Assembly: GCF_022637395.1 (NCBI RefSeq)
Contig: NZ_CP093337.1
Location: 1,658,001-1,722,000, forward strand
Source: Shinella sp. H4-D48
GTDB lineage: Bacteria > Pseudomonadota > Alphaproteobacteria > Rhizobiales > Rhizobiaceae
DNA: 64,000 nucleotides
Direction of reading: 5' to 3'
Position 1 is the stretch's first letter. Each line of letters starts with the position of its first letter. Positions 36,835 through 47,719 of the stretch are shown piece by piece. The position numbers were made by a program, and so were the translations under genes. Below the pieces are notes generated by a model. That model was not told the DNA's origin. It saw only the letters and a program-made list of their open reading frames with translations, and ran no database searches.

Positions 36835-38058
36835 TCATTCTGCTGCTTGCGGCAGCGGGCAGGCACCATCGTTACAATCCCCTCCGGCGAGCGTGCGCTG
36901 GCCGAGTGCGACCGTCAGCACGGCACCGACGCAGGCGGCGATGGACACCCAGAATCCGTTTTGCGGGCCGAACGTATCGACGGCCCAGCCGGCCACGAAG
37001 GCGCCCAGCGCCATGCCGATGCCGATACCCGTCGTGACCCATGTGACACCTTCCGTCAGCATCGCTGCCGGCACGCGGCGCTCAACCAGCCCGAAGGCGG
37101 TTATGAAGGTGGGCGAAATCGCGATGCCGCTGATGAACAACGCGATTGCCAGCACCGGTACCGTACCGGCAAAGGGCAGCGGCAGGGCGGTGAGGCCGAG
37201 CACTGTCACGGCAATCATCATCTGCTTTTGCAACGGCATGGACGGGTTGATCGCGCCGAGCAGGAGGCCGACGATGAAGGAGCCGACGCCATAGACGCCG
37301 ATGACGAGGCTGGCGGCGTTGGGCTGCCCGAGATCCTTGGTGATCGCCACCGCACTCACCTCGGCCGTGGCAAAGGTGGCGCCGACAAAGACCAGCGCGA
37401 GCGTGATGATCTGTACCGCGGGCAGGCGGATCGCCGACGTCTGCGGGCTGCTGCCACTTGCCGTGCGGATCGCAGGCTCCGTCGCGCGTTGCAGGACGAA
37501 GGCGAGGGTGCCGAGCGCGAGGCACACGGTGCTGACCAGCATGCCGGCTTCCGGAAAGAGCGCAACGGCGAGACCGACCGAAAGCGAGGCGCCGGCGATA
37601 TAGACCAGTTCATCGGCCGCCGATTCGAAGGCGAAAGCGGTGTTCATCTCCGGCCGGTCGCGGAAAAGCCCGGTCCAGCGCGCGCGCAGCATGGCCGGCA
37701 TGCTGGGCATGGTTGCAGCGAAAAATGCGGAGGCGAAGAGCGTCCAGACCGGCCAGCCCTGGTTGGTGGCTGCAATCAGCGTCAGGAAGGCGAGCACGGA
37801 GATGGCCGTTGCGGGCGTGAGTACCGCAGACTGTCCGTAGCGATCGACAAGCCGGGAGACTTGCGGGGCGATCAGCGCATTGGTGAGCGCGAAGGTGGCC
37901 GACACGGCGCCGGCAAGCCAATATTCGCCATGCGCCTGCGACAGCATGGCGACGATGCCGATCGGCGCCATGGCGATGGGAAGACGCGCGAAAAAGCCTG
38001 CTGCGGAAAAACCTTTGGTGCCGGGCACGCTGAAAATTTCTTTGTAGGGGTTGGCCAT
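36835..38058 (-). CDS. MFS transporter (efflux-type)
   Basis: This 407-residue protein has about 12 hydrophobic helices and opens MANPYKEIFSVPGTKGFSAA. Motif-A-like segments such as VSRLVDRYGQSAV follow helix 2, and a short cytoplasmic loop splits the halves near residue 200 (TEPAIRTASGSSPQTS). No substrate can be deduced, but a divergent TetR repressor with shared operators suggests an inducible efflux pump. The 5' end is 115 bp from the TetR start, and its 3' end meets pyrG. Confidence 0.9.
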   Translation of the reverse strand: MANPYKEIFSVPGTKGFSAAGFFARLPIAMAPIGIVAMLSQAHGEYWLAGAVSATFALTNALIAPQVSRLVDRYGQSAVLTPATAISVLAFLTLIAATNQGWPVWTLFASAFFAATMPSMPAMLRARWTGLFRDRPEMNTAFAFESAADELVYIAGASLSVGLAVALFPEAGMLVSTVCLALGTLAFVLQRATEPAIRTASGSSPQTSAIRLPAVQIITLALVFVGATFATAEVSAVAITKDLGQPNAASLVIGVYGVGSFIVGLLLGAINPSMPLQKQMMIAVTVLGLTALPLPFAGTVPVLAIALFISGIAISPTFITAFGLVERRVPAAMLTEGVTWVTTGIGIGMALGAFVAGWAVDTFGPQNGFWVSIAACVGAVLTVALGQRTLAGGDCNDGACPLPQAAE

Positions 38059-38091
38059 GGCCTGCTCCTGCCTATTGATGATTATTACCTA

Positions 38092-38106
38092 CATACGAGG
38101 CGTATG
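38092..38106. promoter_or_regulatory. TetR-type operator 1 at the MFS/TetR promoter
   Basis: CATACGAGGCGTATG is a perfect 6-bp inverted repeat around three bases. It lies 34 bp upstream of the MFS start codon. It matches the two sites at 38121 and 38144. Confidence 0.75.
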
Positions 38107-38120
38107 TGAATGGGTAATTG

Positions 38121-38135
38121 CATACGCCACGTATG
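38121..38135. promoter_or_regulatory. TetR-type operator 2
   Basis: CATACGCCACGTATG repeats the operator-1 halves with a different centre (CCA). Its centre is 29 bp from that of operator 1. Confidence 0.75.
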
Positions 38136-38143
38136 TCAAATAA

Positions 38144-38158
38144 AATACGAGGCGTATG
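38144..38158. promoter_or_regulatory. TetR-type operator 3
   Basis: AATACGAGGCGTATG is the same palindrome with one changed outer base. Its centre is 23 bp from operator 2 and it ends 15 bp before the TetR start, so it probably mediates autorepression. Confidence 0.7.
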
Positions 38159-38173
38159 TGGAAGGGAGATGCC

Positions 38174-38767
38174 ATGCGCAAGCCGCGCGAGGAAATGATC
38201 GCGGAAACACGGGCAAAGCTCGTCGCCGCCGGCCGCCACGCCTTCGGGACGGTCGGCTATGCGGGCGCGTCCATGGATGACTTCACGGCGGCGGCGGGCC
38301 TGACACGGGGCGCGCTGTACCACCATTTCGGCGATAAGAAGGGGCTTCTCCAGGCTGTCATCCGGCAGATCGACGCGGAGATGACGGCGCGCCTCAACCG
38401 CATCTCCGCCGCCGCGCCGAACCGCTGGCAAGGCTTCGTGGACGAATGCGTCGCCTATATCGAAATGGCGCTGGAGCCGGAAATCCAGCGCATCATGTTC
38501 CGCGACGGTCCGGCGGTGCTGGGCGACATCTCGCAGTGGCCGACCAGCAACGGCTGCATTGCCGCGCTCAGTTCCAGCATCGAGCAATTGAAGGCCGATG
38601 GCCTTATGGTGGGGATCGATACGGAAGCGGCGGCGCGGCTGATCAATGGCGCAAGCAGTCACGCCGCCCTTTGGATCGCCAATTCGCAGACACCCGAGGA
38701 GACGTCGCGGCAAGCCGTCGACGCGTTCAGAACGGTGCTGGATGGACTGCGCGCCGGCAAGGGGTGA
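38174..38767 (+). CDS. TetR-family repressor
   Basis: This 197-residue protein has a TetR helix-turn-helix at about residues 8-55: MIAETRAKLVAAGRHAFGTV, GYAGASMDDFTAAAGLTRGA and LYHHFGDKKGLLQAV. The C-terminal part is all-helical and is the ligand pocket. The ATG at 38174 has GGGAG seven bases before it, better than the one at 38156. It is divergent from an MFS pump with three palindromes between, so it most likely represses both and is released by the pump's substrate. Confidence 0.92.
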   Translation: MRKPREEMIAETRAKLVAAGRHAFGTVGYAGASMDDFTAAAGLTRGALYHHFGDKKGLLQAVIRQIDAEMTARLNRISAAAPNRWQGFVDECVAYIEMALEPEIQRIMFRDGPAVLGDISQWPTSNGCIAALSSSIEQLKADGLMVGIDTEAAARLINGASSHAALWIANSQTPEETSRQAVDAFRTVLDGLRAGKG

Positions 38768-38773
38768 CCCCGC

Positions 38774-39925
38774 TCAAGGGCTTGCGGGCGCTTCCTCCAG
38801 TTCGCAGGCAGTGGTGCCGATGGTCATGGTGTTGCCGCGCCAGTCGATGGAACCGCCAAGCCAGGCGCGCAGCCAGATGGCCGGCAGCATGACGTCGCGA
38901 ACGATCATGGCCGGCACCGACCAGCGCGACAGGCGCCAGCCCTTGGCGAAGGCGAGCGCGAGTTCTGGCAGGTAAATGCCCGCAAGCACCAGCAGCATCG
39001 CAGAGGGCAGGGTGCCGTAGCCCAGCGCCACGGCGATCAGGGCGAGAGAGAGCGGCGGCAGGACGCCGAGCAGGATTTCCGGTGCGAAAAAGCCGGGGAA
39101 GGTGACGCGGCGCAGGCGTGACCAGCGGCACTGGCGCGACCAGATGTCGTGGCCCGTGCGGCGGCCGAGCGGCTGTTCGAAAGGCGAGGACACCAGATGC
39201 ACCTTGAGGCCGAGGCGGTTGACCAGCTTGGTGGAGGCGGCGTCCTCGGCGATCTCGGCATTGAGCGCGTGGATGCCGCCATTCGCATCCAGCATCGGCT
39301 TGTACCACAGCATGCTCTTGCCCTGTGCGAAGCCGAGCCCGAGCGCTTCGCCGGCATATTGCCAGCGGGCCTGCTGGGTGTTGAGGAAGGTGCATTCCAC
39401 CTCCGCCCAGAAGCCATCCGCCCGCGAGCCGAGCGGCGTCGAGCAGACAAGGCCCGAATCGCTGCGCCAGCCGCCCATCAGGTGCTGCACGTAATCCTCC
39501 GGCATGAGCACGTTGGAATCGGCAAGAATCACCCAGTCGTGCCGCGCCGCCTGCCAGCCCTTCACGCAATTGTTGAGTTTGGGATTGGCGCTGATGCGGT
39601 CGTCGCCGATGAGGATGCGCGCGGCAACGGCCGGGTAATCCGCTGCCGTCTTCTCGATTTCGGCAATGACCGGGTCATTGCCGTGGGCGACGCAGAAGAG
39701 GAGCTCGTAATTCGGCCAGTTCAGGCGAAAGGCGCGCGACAGCGTCTCGGACGTGAAGTTCTCGATGCCGCGAACGGGAATGACGATGGAGACGGACGGT
39801 TTCTTGCGCAGGTCCGGTGGTGGGAAGCCTGTCGCCTTGAGCCGCCTGCCGGCGATGAGAATGCTGGCAAGATTGGTCGCAACGAGGGCGCCCGAGGCAA
39901 GGGCGAAGGCCTGAGCCATGTCCAT
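38774..39925 (-). CDS. Ceramide glucosyltransferase-like (GT21) membrane glycosyltransferase
   Basis: This 383-residue protein has one N-terminal helix (5-26), a GT-A catalytic domain and three or four C-terminal helices. The GT21 signature is present: VSIVIPVRGIENF, the D-x-N of WVILADSNVLMPEDYVQ, the third Asp in EIAEDAASTKLV and the (Q/R)-x-x-R-W motif in SRQCRWSRLRR. GT21 enzymes add glucose to ceramide or related lipids. Agrobacterium and relatives make glycolipids with such enzymes. The acceptor lipid here is not certain. The 3' end is seven bases from the TetR gene. Confidence 0.88.
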   Translation of the reverse strand: MDMAQAFALASGALVATNLASILIAGRRLKATGFPPPDLRKKPSVSIVIPVRGIENFTSETLSRAFRLNWPNYELLFCVAHGNDPVIAEIEKTAADYPAVAARILIGDDRISANPKLNNCVKGWQAARHDWVILADSNVLMPEDYVQHLMGGWRSDSGLVCSTPLGSRADGFWAEVECTFLNTQQARWQYAGEALGLGFAQGKSMLWYKPMLDANGGIHALNAEIAEDAASTKLVNRLGLKVHLVSSPFEQPLGRRTGHDIWSRQCRWSRLRRVTFPGFFAPEILLGVLPPLSLALIAVALGYGTLPSAMLLVLAGIYLPELALAFAKGWRLSRWSVPAMIVRDVMLPAIWLRAWLGGSIDWRGNTMTIGTTACELEEAPASP

Positions 39926-40072
39926 TCACGCAAACTCCTGTGAGCGCCGCACTGGCTGGCGGACGCCGGGTTGGTTACGCGTGAAGAAACATCACTGTCA
40001 CATGACACGGGAATGACGGTTCTATCTCCCGGCCGTCATCCGCTGAAAATCACAGGCCGCTCAGCGTTGCGC

Positions 40073-40109
40073 GTAGGTTGGTGCAGGCTCTTGCCTGCCG
40101 GCAACCTAC
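40073..40109 (-). other. Strong stem-loop downstream of the FAD oxidoreductase gene
   Basis: GTAGGTTG (40073-40080) pairs with CAACCTAC (40102-40109) around an inner GCAGGC / GCCTGC stem with a short loop. It is directly 3' of the oxidoreductase on the minus strand. No T-run follows, so it may stabilise the transcript end rather than terminate it. Confidence 0.6.
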
Positions 40110-40125
40110 TGCAGCGAATCGCTCT

Positions 40126-41457
40126 TCAGCGCGCGCCGTTTCCGAAAGCGAAAAGGTCGGCGTCGGTATCGCCGTGGCCGCTGATGGCAGAGGAGACGAT
40201 TTCGGCGGCTATCTGGCTGAAGGTGATGCCGTTGCCGCCGAAGCCCATGACGGCGAAGACCCGGTCGAGACCGGGCACGGCGCCGATGAGCGGCAGGCCC
40301 GTGCGGGTGGTGCCGAAGGGGGCGGCCCAGACGAATTCGGGATCGGGCAGGGCCGTGCCGAGCATGGCTTCTGCCTTTCGGCGGATGACCTTTGCCTTGC
40401 TCGCGAGCTTTTGGGGCGACGCGTAGGCGGTTTCGCTCTCCTCGTCCTCGCCGCCGACGATCAGGCGACCGTCGCGTGAACTGCGAAGATAGAGATAGGG
40501 GTCGGCACCTTCCCAGACGATGCAGTCCTTCAGCCAGCCGGGCGCATCCGTGCCGGGCGGAGTGGCGAGCGCCCAGGTGGACACGACGGAATGGTCCTCC
40601 TGAGCGAGCGATTTGAGAAATTCGTAGCCCGAACAGAAGACGACGTGGCCGGCAGACAGGATCTTGCCCTCCGCCGTCGCGAGAAAGACGCTGTCGCCGG
40701 TGGTTCGCAGATCGGTTATCTCGAGCGGGCTCACCAGCTCGGCACCGCGTGCGACCGCAGCGCGCAGAATGCCCGCGGCCATCTGGGCCGGGTTCGCGGA
40801 TGCGGAGATGTCGCTGAGGATAGCGCCGGTGCGGTCGAGCCCGAATTGCTGGCCGAGCGCGGCGGCGTCGACGAAATCGGCTTCGATGCCTGCCACATGC
40901 CGCGCCTCCACCTCGCTGCGCAGCGCGCGGCTGCCATATTCGTCGCCCGCCAGGAACAGCGTCTTCTTGCGCTCGAAGGCGCAGGAAATGCCAAGATCGG
41001 CGACGATGCGCGTCAATTGCTCGACGGCGCGGGCCGACCGGCGCCAGGCACGATTGGCCTTCTCCACGCCGATCATGCCGGCAAGCTTGTGCAGGGGGAT
41101 GTCGATCTCGTGCTGGATCATGGCCGTGCTGGCAAGCGTGCTGCCGCGAACGGGTGTGCGGCGATCCACGACCAGAACCGAACGCCTCCCGTCCGTGAGC
41201 GCATGTGCGGCGAGCGCACCGGAAATGCCGGCGCCGACCACGATCACGTCATACTCGCTCTTCGACGGGGTGTGTGCGGCGCGAATGCCGATGCGCGGCG
41301 TGTCGGCCCAGAGCGGCCGGGATTCGTGCAGCTGGCGCTGTTGGGTAATGTCGCGGGAACTGGAAATGACGGGCTCCGATGCTGAAATGCGCGGTTGGAA
41401 TGTCGGTGTGGCGGAAAAGTTCCCGATGCGGCGCCGCGCTTGTGCCGGCGCTTGCAT
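40126..41457 (-). CDS. FAD-dependent oxidoreductase (DadA/glycine oxidase-like)
   Basis: The protein has the Rossmann FAD-binding motif VIVVGAGISGALAAHALTDG near residue 70, then VVDRRTPVRGSTLASTAMIQ. The C-terminal IGAVPGLDRVFAVMGFGGNG is the usual second FAD contact of D-amino-acid-oxidase-like proteins. The length from the ATG at 41457 is 443 residues; the first 60 residues are a basic extension that may not all be translated, since no good later ATG exists before the FAD motif. The substrate is unknown (an amine or amino acid is likely). It is divergent from the VOC gene, 58 bp away. Confidence 0.85.
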   Translation of the reverse strand: MQAPAQARRRIGNFSATPTFQPRISASEPVISSSRDITQQRQLHESRPLWADTPRIGIRAAHTPSKSEYDVIVVGAGISGALAAHALTDGRRSVLVVDRRTPVRGSTLASTAMIQHEIDIPLHKLAGMIGVEKANRAWRRSARAVEQLTRIVADLGISCAFERKKTLFLAGDEYGSRALRSEVEARHVAGIEADFVDAAALGQQFGLDRTGAILSDISASANPAQMAAGILRAAVARGAELVSPLEITDLRTTGDSVFLATAEGKILSAGHVVFCSGYEFLKSLAQEDHSVVSTWALATPPGTDAPGWLKDCIVWEGADPYLYLRSSRDGRLIVGGEDEESETAYASPQKLASKAKVIRRKAEAMLGTALPDPEFVWAAPFGTTRTGLPLIGAVPGLDRVFAVMGFGGNGITFSQIAAEIVSSAISGHGDTDADLFAFGNGAR

Positions 41458-41515
41458 TGCGGGCCGAAAGCATGCAAAGCACGGGGCGCCTGAAACACGA
41501 CCGGATTATCTGCCC

Positions 41516-42409
41516 ATGACCGTGAGTTCGAGAACGCCCCGCCCGATCGACCATCTGGTGCTGCCGGTGTCCGAACTCGCAATTGCCCGCGAAAGACTGA
41601 CGGCGCTGGGATTTACCGTGGCCCAGGATGCGCGCCACCCCTTCGGCACCGAAAACTGTTGCGTGTTCCTGTCGGACGGCAGCTATCTGGAACCGCTCGG
41701 CATTGCCAATCGCGAGGAATGCGAAGAAGCGGCGCGCGAGGGCAATGCCTTCGTCGCGCGCGATCAGACTTTCCGCTTCCGCCGCGGGCTGGATGGCTTT
41801 TCCGGCATTGCCATGGCGACCAGCGACGCGCGCGACGACGACCGGCGCTACTCCGCGGCCGGCCTTTCCGGCGGCGCTATGCTGGAATTCTCCCGCGAAA
41901 TGGTTCTGCCCGACGGGACGTCCGCGACCGGCAGCTTCCGGCTGGCTTTCGCGGCCGATCTGCGCAGCCCCGACTTCCTCTTCCTCGCCTCGCAGCGCAT
42001 CCTGCCGCTGCCCGCCGACCGCAAGGCGCTCGAGGCGCACGCGAACGGCGTAACCGCGCTTTCCGAGGTGGTGCTGTCCGAACAGAATCCCACAGACTTC
42101 CAGTATCTGGTGCAGGAAGCCGCCGATGAGCGTGAGATCGAGGCCCTGTCCTTCGGCATGTCGGTCTCGACACCGCGCGGCCGCATTACCGTGCTCAACG
42201 ATGCCGGGCTGGAGGGGTTTTACGGGATCGCGCCCGAAGCCGGCACGGATCGTGGGCTGAAGGGCCGCGCGGTCGTCTTCACGGTTGCCAGCCTGTCGGA
42301 CTGCCGCCAACTGCTGACCGAGCGGGGCGTCGTCTTTACGGAGCGCGATGGCCGGCTCATGGTGCCGCCGGCGCCGGGCCAGGGTGCTCTCTTCGTCTTT
42401 GGAGAATGA
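41516..42409 (+). CDS. VOC-family (glyoxalase-like) protein
   Basis: This 297-residue protein starts at ATG 41516 with [20 protein letters not shown], the beta-alpha start of a VOC module with a metal-binding His. It has a second module from about residue 155 and belongs to the glyoxalase-like family seen as longer two-module proteins. It probably binds a divalent metal and acts on a small ligand, but none is known. It ends one base before the kdsA start codon, so it is co-transcribed with kdsA. Confidence 0.85.
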   Translation: MTVSSRTPRPIDHLVLPVSELAIARERLTALGFTVAQDARHPFGTENCCVFLSDGSYLEPLGIANREECEEAAREGNAFVARDQTFRFRRGLDGFSGIAMATSDARDDDRRYSAAGLSGGAMLEFSREMVLPDGTSATGSFRLAFAADLRSPDFLFLASQRILPLPADRKALEAHANGVTALSEVVLSEQNPTDFQYLVQEAADEREIEALSFGMSVSTPRGRITVLNDAGLEGFYGIAPEAGTDRGLKGRAVVFTVASLSDCRQLLTERGVVFTERDGRLMVPPAPGQGALFVFGE

Positions 42410-42410
42410 C

Positions 42411-43250
42411 ATGAAAACGAATTCCACCGTCGTCGTCGGCGAAGGCGCCAAAAAGGTTACCTTCGCGCAGGACAAGCGCTTCTCGCTGATTGCCGGCCCC
42501 TGCCAGATGGAAAGCCGCGACCACGCCTACATGATCGCCGGAACGCTCGTCGAACTGACCGACAAGCTGGGCATCGGTCTCGTCTACAAGTCGTCCTTCG
42601 ACAAGGCCAACCGCACCTCGATTTCCGGCAAGCGCGGCATCGGGCTGGACAGCGCCATGGAAATCTTCGCCGACCTGAAGAAGGATTTCGGCTTTCCCGT
42701 ACTGACCGACATTCACACGGAAGAGCAGTGTGCGGTTGTCGCCGAGACGGTCGATATCCTGCAGATCCCGGCTTTCCTGTCGCGCCAGACCGACCTTCTG
42801 GTCGCCGCCGCGAAGACAGGGCGCACGATCAATGTCAAGAAGGGCCAGTTTCTTGCACCCTGGGACATGAAGAACGTGCTCGCGAAGTTCACCGAGAGCG
42901 GCAATCCGAACGTGCTTCTGTGCGAGCGCGGTGCCTCCTTCGGCTACAACACGCTCGTTTCCGACATGCGCTCGCTGCCGATCATGGCCTCGCTTGGCGC
43001 GCCCGTCGTCTTTGACGCAACCCATTCGGTGCAGCAGCCGGGCGGGCAGGGCGGTTCCTCCGGCGGCCAGCGCGAATTCGTCGAGACCCTGGCGCGGGCA
43101 GCGCTTGCCGTCGGTGTCGCCGGCCTGTTCGTAGAGACGCATGAAGACCCCGACAACGCGCCGTCCGACGGCCCGAACATGGTTTACCTGAAGGACATGC
43201 CGCGGCTTCTTGAAAAGCTTCTGGCCTTCGACGACATCGCCAAGGCGTAA
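42411..43250 (+). CDS. kdsA: 3-deoxy-8-phosphooctulonate synthase
   Basis: KdsA condenses arabinose 5-phosphate with phosphoenolpyruvate to make KDO 8-phosphate for lipopolysaccharide. The 279-residue protein has [52 protein letters not shown] and [18 protein letters not shown], all typical. The ATG at 42411 directly follows the VOC stop with GGAG in front. Its substrate PEP is the product of the enolase encoded next. Confidence 0.97.
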   Translation: MKTNSTVVVGEGAKKVTFAQDKRFSLIAGPCQMESRDHAYMIAGTLVELTDKLGIGLVYKSSFDKANRTSISGKRGIGLDSAMEIFADLKKDFGFPVLTDIHTEEQCAVVAETVDILQIPAFLSRQTDLLVAAAKTGRTINVKKGQFLAPWDMKNVLAKFTESGNPNVLLCERGASFGYNTLVSDMRSLPIMASLGAPVVFDATHSVQQPGGQGGSSGGQREFVETLARAALAVGVAGLFVETHEDPDNAPSDGPNMVYLKDMPRLLEKLLAFDDIAKA

Positions 43251-43314
43251 GCGCCATCAAACGGATGACACGAAGATGTGCCATCCGTTCTTCCGGCGCA
43301 GAGCGCCATTGTAA

Positions 43315-44652
<1,338 letters not shown>

Positions 44653-44682
44653 GCCGGGAAAGACAGTTTTCCAGAATAATGA

Positions 44683-44711
44683 AACCCGCATCGCAAGATG
44701 CGGGTTTTTTC
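44683..44711 (+). terminator. Intrinsic terminator after eno
   Basis: AACCCGCATC and GATGCGGGTT form a perfect 10-bp stem with a four-base loop (GCAA), followed by a T-run. Confidence 0.88.
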
Positions 44712-44790
44712 TTGGCCCATCGGTCATGGTCAATGGTCGGTTAACCGCTTCCCGATAGTGTCTGGCTGTACTGCGTATCGGGGCACCTGC

Positions 44791-45099
44791 ATGTGGACCA
44801 AGCATCATAAGAAGCGGAAATTCGGCCGGCTGGCTCTGCCGGTGATTACGGTCGCTTTCCTTTCCTATTTCGGTTATCATTCCGTCCATGGCGACTTCGG
44901 TCTGCGCGGAATGGAGGATTTCGAGCGGCAACGAATGGAACGGCAGGCGCGTCTGGACGTGCTCGTGCGGCAGCGCCAGATCCTGGAAAAAGAAGTGGCC
45001 CTGATGAGCGACGGCTCGCTCGAGCGCGACATGCTCGACGAGAAGGCGCGCTCCTACCTCAACATGTCGCGTGCCGACGAGATCGTGATTTTCCACTGA
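44791..45099 (+). CDS. ftsB: FtsB/DivIC-like septum formation initiator
   Basis: This 102-residue protein has one membrane helix (about residues 14-31, LALPVITVAFLSYFGYHS) and a coiled coil (about 40-75, ERQRMERQARLDVLVRQRQI), then SLERDMLDEKARSYLNMSRA, the conserved end of the FtsB/DivIC family. Such proteins join FtsL and FtsQ in the divisome. It lies between eno and pdhA, as in other alphaproteobacteria. The ATG at 44791 gives the expected short cytoplasmic start. Confidence 0.9.
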   Translation: MWTKHHKKRKFGRLALPVITVAFLSYFGYHSVHGDFGLRGMEDFERQRMERQARLDVLVRQRQILEKEVALMSDGSLERDMLDEKARSYLNMSRADEIVIFH

Positions 45100-45105
45100 G
45101 AAATG

Positions 45106-45130
45106 CGATTAACCGAAATCTGGTTAATCG
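45106..45130. promoter_or_regulatory. Inverted repeat upstream of pdhA
   Basis: CGATTAACC (45106-45114) and GGTTAATCG (45122-45130) form a perfect 9-bp inverted repeat with a seven-base centre. It lies between ftsB and pdhA. Its outer halves CGATTAA / TTAATCG are identical to those of the repeat before eno. Confidence 0.55.
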
Positions 45131-45247
45131 TAAATATTGCTTACTTGTCAGTAGCTTGTAAGGAATATAAGCCATGCAATTATGGCATTGCTGACGCGGC
45201 CTTTCTCCCCTATGTTTTCGGCAAAAGGCAAACATAGGGAGGATCGA

Positions 45248-46294
45248 ATGGCTCCGCGTAAGACCGCGTCCACGTCCAGCCGCAAAACGACGGCAAAGCC
45301 TGCACGGAACGACTCAATTGGTTCCAACAGTCTGACATTCACCAAGGAAGAAGAGCTTCACGCCTATCGCGAGATGCTCATGATCCGTCGCTTCGAGGAA
45401 AAGGCCGGCCAGCTTTACGGCATGGGCGTCATCGGCGGCTTCTGTCATCTCTATATCGGTCAGGAAGCGGTCGTCGTCGGAATGCAGATGGCCCAGAAGG
45501 ATGGCGATCAGGTCATCACCTCCTACCGCGATCACGGCCACATGATCGCGCTCGGCATGAGCGCGCGCGGCGTCATGGCCGAGCTGACTGGCCGTCGCGG
45601 CGGCCTGTCGAAGGGCAAGGGCGGCTCGATGCACATGTTCTCCAAGGAGAAGGGCTTCTACGGCGGCCACGGCATCGTCGGCGGCCAGGTGTCGCTCGGC
45701 ACGGGTCTCGCCTTCGCCAACAAGTATCGCGGCAACGACCAGGTGTCGGTCACCTATTTCGGTGACGGCGCGGCCAACCAGGGCCAGGTCTACGAGAGCT
45801 TCAACATGGCCGCGCTCTGGAAGCTGCCGGTCGTCTACATCATCGAAAACAACCGCTATGCGATGGGCACTTCGACGGTGCGCTCCACCGCGCAGTCGAA
45901 TTTCTCCAAGCGCGGCGAAGGCTTCGGCATTCCCGGCGTGCAGGTCGACGGCATGGATGTGCGCGCGGTCAAGGCCGCAGCCGACGAGGCCATCGCCCAT
46001 TGCCGCGCCGGCAAGGGCCCCTACATCCTTGAAATGCTGACCTATCGCTATCGCGGTCACTCCATGTCGGACCCGGCGAAGTATCGCTCCAAGGACGAAG
46101 TGCAGAAGATGCGCTCCGAGCACGACCCGCTGGAGCAGGTGAAGGCCCGTCTTCTCGAGCAGGGCTGGGCAAGCGAGGACGATCTGAAGCAGATCGACAA
46201 GGACGTCCGCGACATCGTCGCCGACAGCGCCGAATTCGCCCAGAACGATGCAGAGCCGGATGTATCCGAGCTCTACACCGACATTCTGCTTTGA
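45248..46294 (+). CDS. pdhA: Pyruvate dehydrogenase E1 component, alpha subunit
   Basis: E1 alpha decarboxylates pyruvate with thiamine diphosphate in the pyruvate dehydrogenase complex. The 348-residue protein has the ThDP motif [16 protein letters not shown] ending in IIENN, the phosphorylation-loop region [13 protein letters not shown], and [20 protein letters not shown]. The ATG at 45248 has an AGGGAGG ribosome-binding site; the preceding 22 residues of the longer frame are rejected. The first 28 residues are a Lys/Ser/Thr-rich tail. pdhB follows after 16 bp. Confidence 0.97.
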   Translation: MAPRKTASTSSRKTTAKPARNDSIGSNSLTFTKEEELHAYREMLMIRRFEEKAGQLYGMGVIGGFCHLYIGQEAVVVGMQMAQKDGDQVITSYRDHGHMIALGMSARGVMAELTGRRGGLSKGKGGSMHMFSKEKGFYGGHGIVGGQVSLGTGLAFANKYRGNDQVSVTYFGDGAANQGQVYESFNMAALWKLPVVYIIENNRYAMGTSTVRSTAQSNFSKRGEGFGIPGVQVDGMDVRAVKAAADEAIAHCRAGKGPYILEMLTYRYRGHSMSDPAKYRSKDEVQKMRSEHDPLEQVKARLLEQGWASEDDLKQIDKDVRDIVADSAEFAQNDAEPDVSELYTDILL

Positions 46295-46310
46295 TCCGGG
46301 GGAGACTTAT

Positions 46311-47705
46311 ATGCCCGTAGATATTCTTATGCCCGCGCTCTCTCCGACGATGGAAGAGGGTACGCTTTCCAAGTGGATCAAGAACGAAGGCGACACCGTG
46401 AAGTCCGGTGACGTGATCGCCGAGATCGAGACCGACAAGGCGACGATGGAAGTCGAAGCCGTCGACGAGGGCGTGATCGGCAAGATCGTCGTTCCGGCCG
46501 GCTCGGAAGGCGTCAAGGTCAACTCCGTCATCGCCGTTCTGCTGCAGGATGGCGAAAGCGCCGATGCGATGTCCGCGCCCAAGGCGGCCGACAAGCCGGA
46601 AGCGGCCGCACCGAAGGTCGAGGAAGCCGAGAAGCCAACGGAACAGGGTTCCGCCTCCGCGCCGGTCCCGGCCGCACCGAAGACGGAAGTGGCTGCCGAT
46701 CCCGATGTCCCTGAAGGCACCGAGATGGTGAGCATGACGGTGCGTGAAGCGCTGCGTGACGCCATGGCGGAAGAAATGCGCCGCGATGGAGACGTTTTCA
46801 TCATGGGTGAGGAAGTCGCCGAATATCAGGGCGCCTACAAGATCACCCAGGGCCTTCTGCAGGAATTCGGCGACAAGCGCGTGATCGACACGCCCATTAC
46901 CGAGCACGGCTTTACCGGCATCGGCGTCGGCGCGGCCATGTCCGGCCTTAAGCCCATCGTCGAGTTCATGACGTTCAACTTCGCCATGCAGGCGATCGAC
47001 CATATCGTCAACTCGGCCGCCAAGACGCTTTACATGTCCGGCGGCCAGATGGGCGCGCCGATCGTCTTCCGCGGCCCGAGCGGCGCTGCGGCGCGCGTTG
47101 GCGCCCAGCACTCGCAGTGCTACGCGGCGTGGTACAGCCATATTCCGGGCCTCAAGGTCGTCATGCCCTATACGGCAGCCGACGCGAAGGGCCTGCTGAA
47201 AGCGGCGATCCGCGATCCGAACCCGGTCATCTTCCTCGAGAACGAGATCTTGTACGGCCACAGCTTCGAGGTTCCCAAGCTCGACGATTTCGTGCTGCCG
47301 ATCGGCAAGGCGCGCATCCACCGCCAGGGCAAGGATGTGACGCTGGTGTCCTTCGGCATCGGCATGACCTATGCGGTCAAGGCCGTGGCGGAACTGGAGA
47401 AGCAGGGCATCGACGTCGAGCTGATCGACCTCAGGACCATTCGTCCGATGGACCTGCCGACCGTCATCGAATCGGTCAAGAAGACCGGCCGCCTCGTGAC
47501 TGTCGAGGAAGGTTTCCCGCAGTCGTCGGTCGGCGATTACATCGCCAACCGCATCCAGCGCGAAGCCTTCGACTATCTCGATGCGCCTGTCGTCACGATT
47601 GCCGGCAAGGACGTTCCCATGCCCTACGCCGCCAATCTCGAAAAGCTGGCGCTGCCGAATGTGGGTGAAGTCGTCGAGGCGGTGAAGGCCGTCTGCTACA
47701 AGTAA
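46311..47705 (+). CDS. pdhB: Pyruvate dehydrogenase E1 beta subunit with N-terminal lipoyl domain
   Basis: This 464-residue protein is a fusion: a lipoyl domain at 1-78, with the lipoylated Lys in [13 protein letters not shown], a Pro/Ala/Glu linker at about 80-138, and E1 beta from about 139 with [20 protein letters not shown] and [18 protein letters not shown]1 beta binds thiamine diphosphate with E1 alpha. A lipoyl domain on E1 beta is known in alphaproteobacteria and gives the complex extra lipoyl arms. Part of the lipoyl domain DNA is almost identical to that in pdhC. The gene follows pdhA and precedes pdhC with short gaps. Confidence 0.97.
   Translation: MPVDILMPALSPTMEEGTLSKWIKNEGDTVKSGDVIAEIETDKATMEVEAVDEGVIGKIVVPAGSEGVKVNSVIAVLLQDGESADAMSAPKAADKPEAAAPKVEEAEKPTEQGSASAPVPAAPKTEVAADPDVPEGTEMVSMTVREALRDAMAEEMRRDGDVFIMGEEVAEYQGAYKITQGLLQEFGDKRVIDTPITEHGFTGIGVGAAMSGLKPIVEFMTFNFAMQAIDHIVNSAAKTLYMSGGQMGAPIVFRGPSGAAARVGAQHSQCYAAWYSHIPGLKVVMPYTAADAKGLLKAAIRDPNPVIFLENEILYGHSFEVPKLDDFVLPIGKARIHRQGKDVTLVSFGIGMTYAVKAVAELEKQGIDVELIDLRTIRPMDLPTVIESVKKTGRLVTVEEGFPQSSVGDYIANRIQREAFDYLDAPVVTIAGKDVPMPYAANLEKLALPNVGEVVEAVKAVCYK
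46386..46474 (+). repeat. 89-bp direct repeat, copy 1 (in pdhB lipoyl domain)
   Basis: This block equals 47795-47883 in pdhC at 86 of 89 positions. All three differences are silent third-position changes (AAG/AAA, GAC/GAT, GAA/GAG). Confidence 0.93.
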
Positions 47706-47719
47706 CGGGAGGGCGCGAA

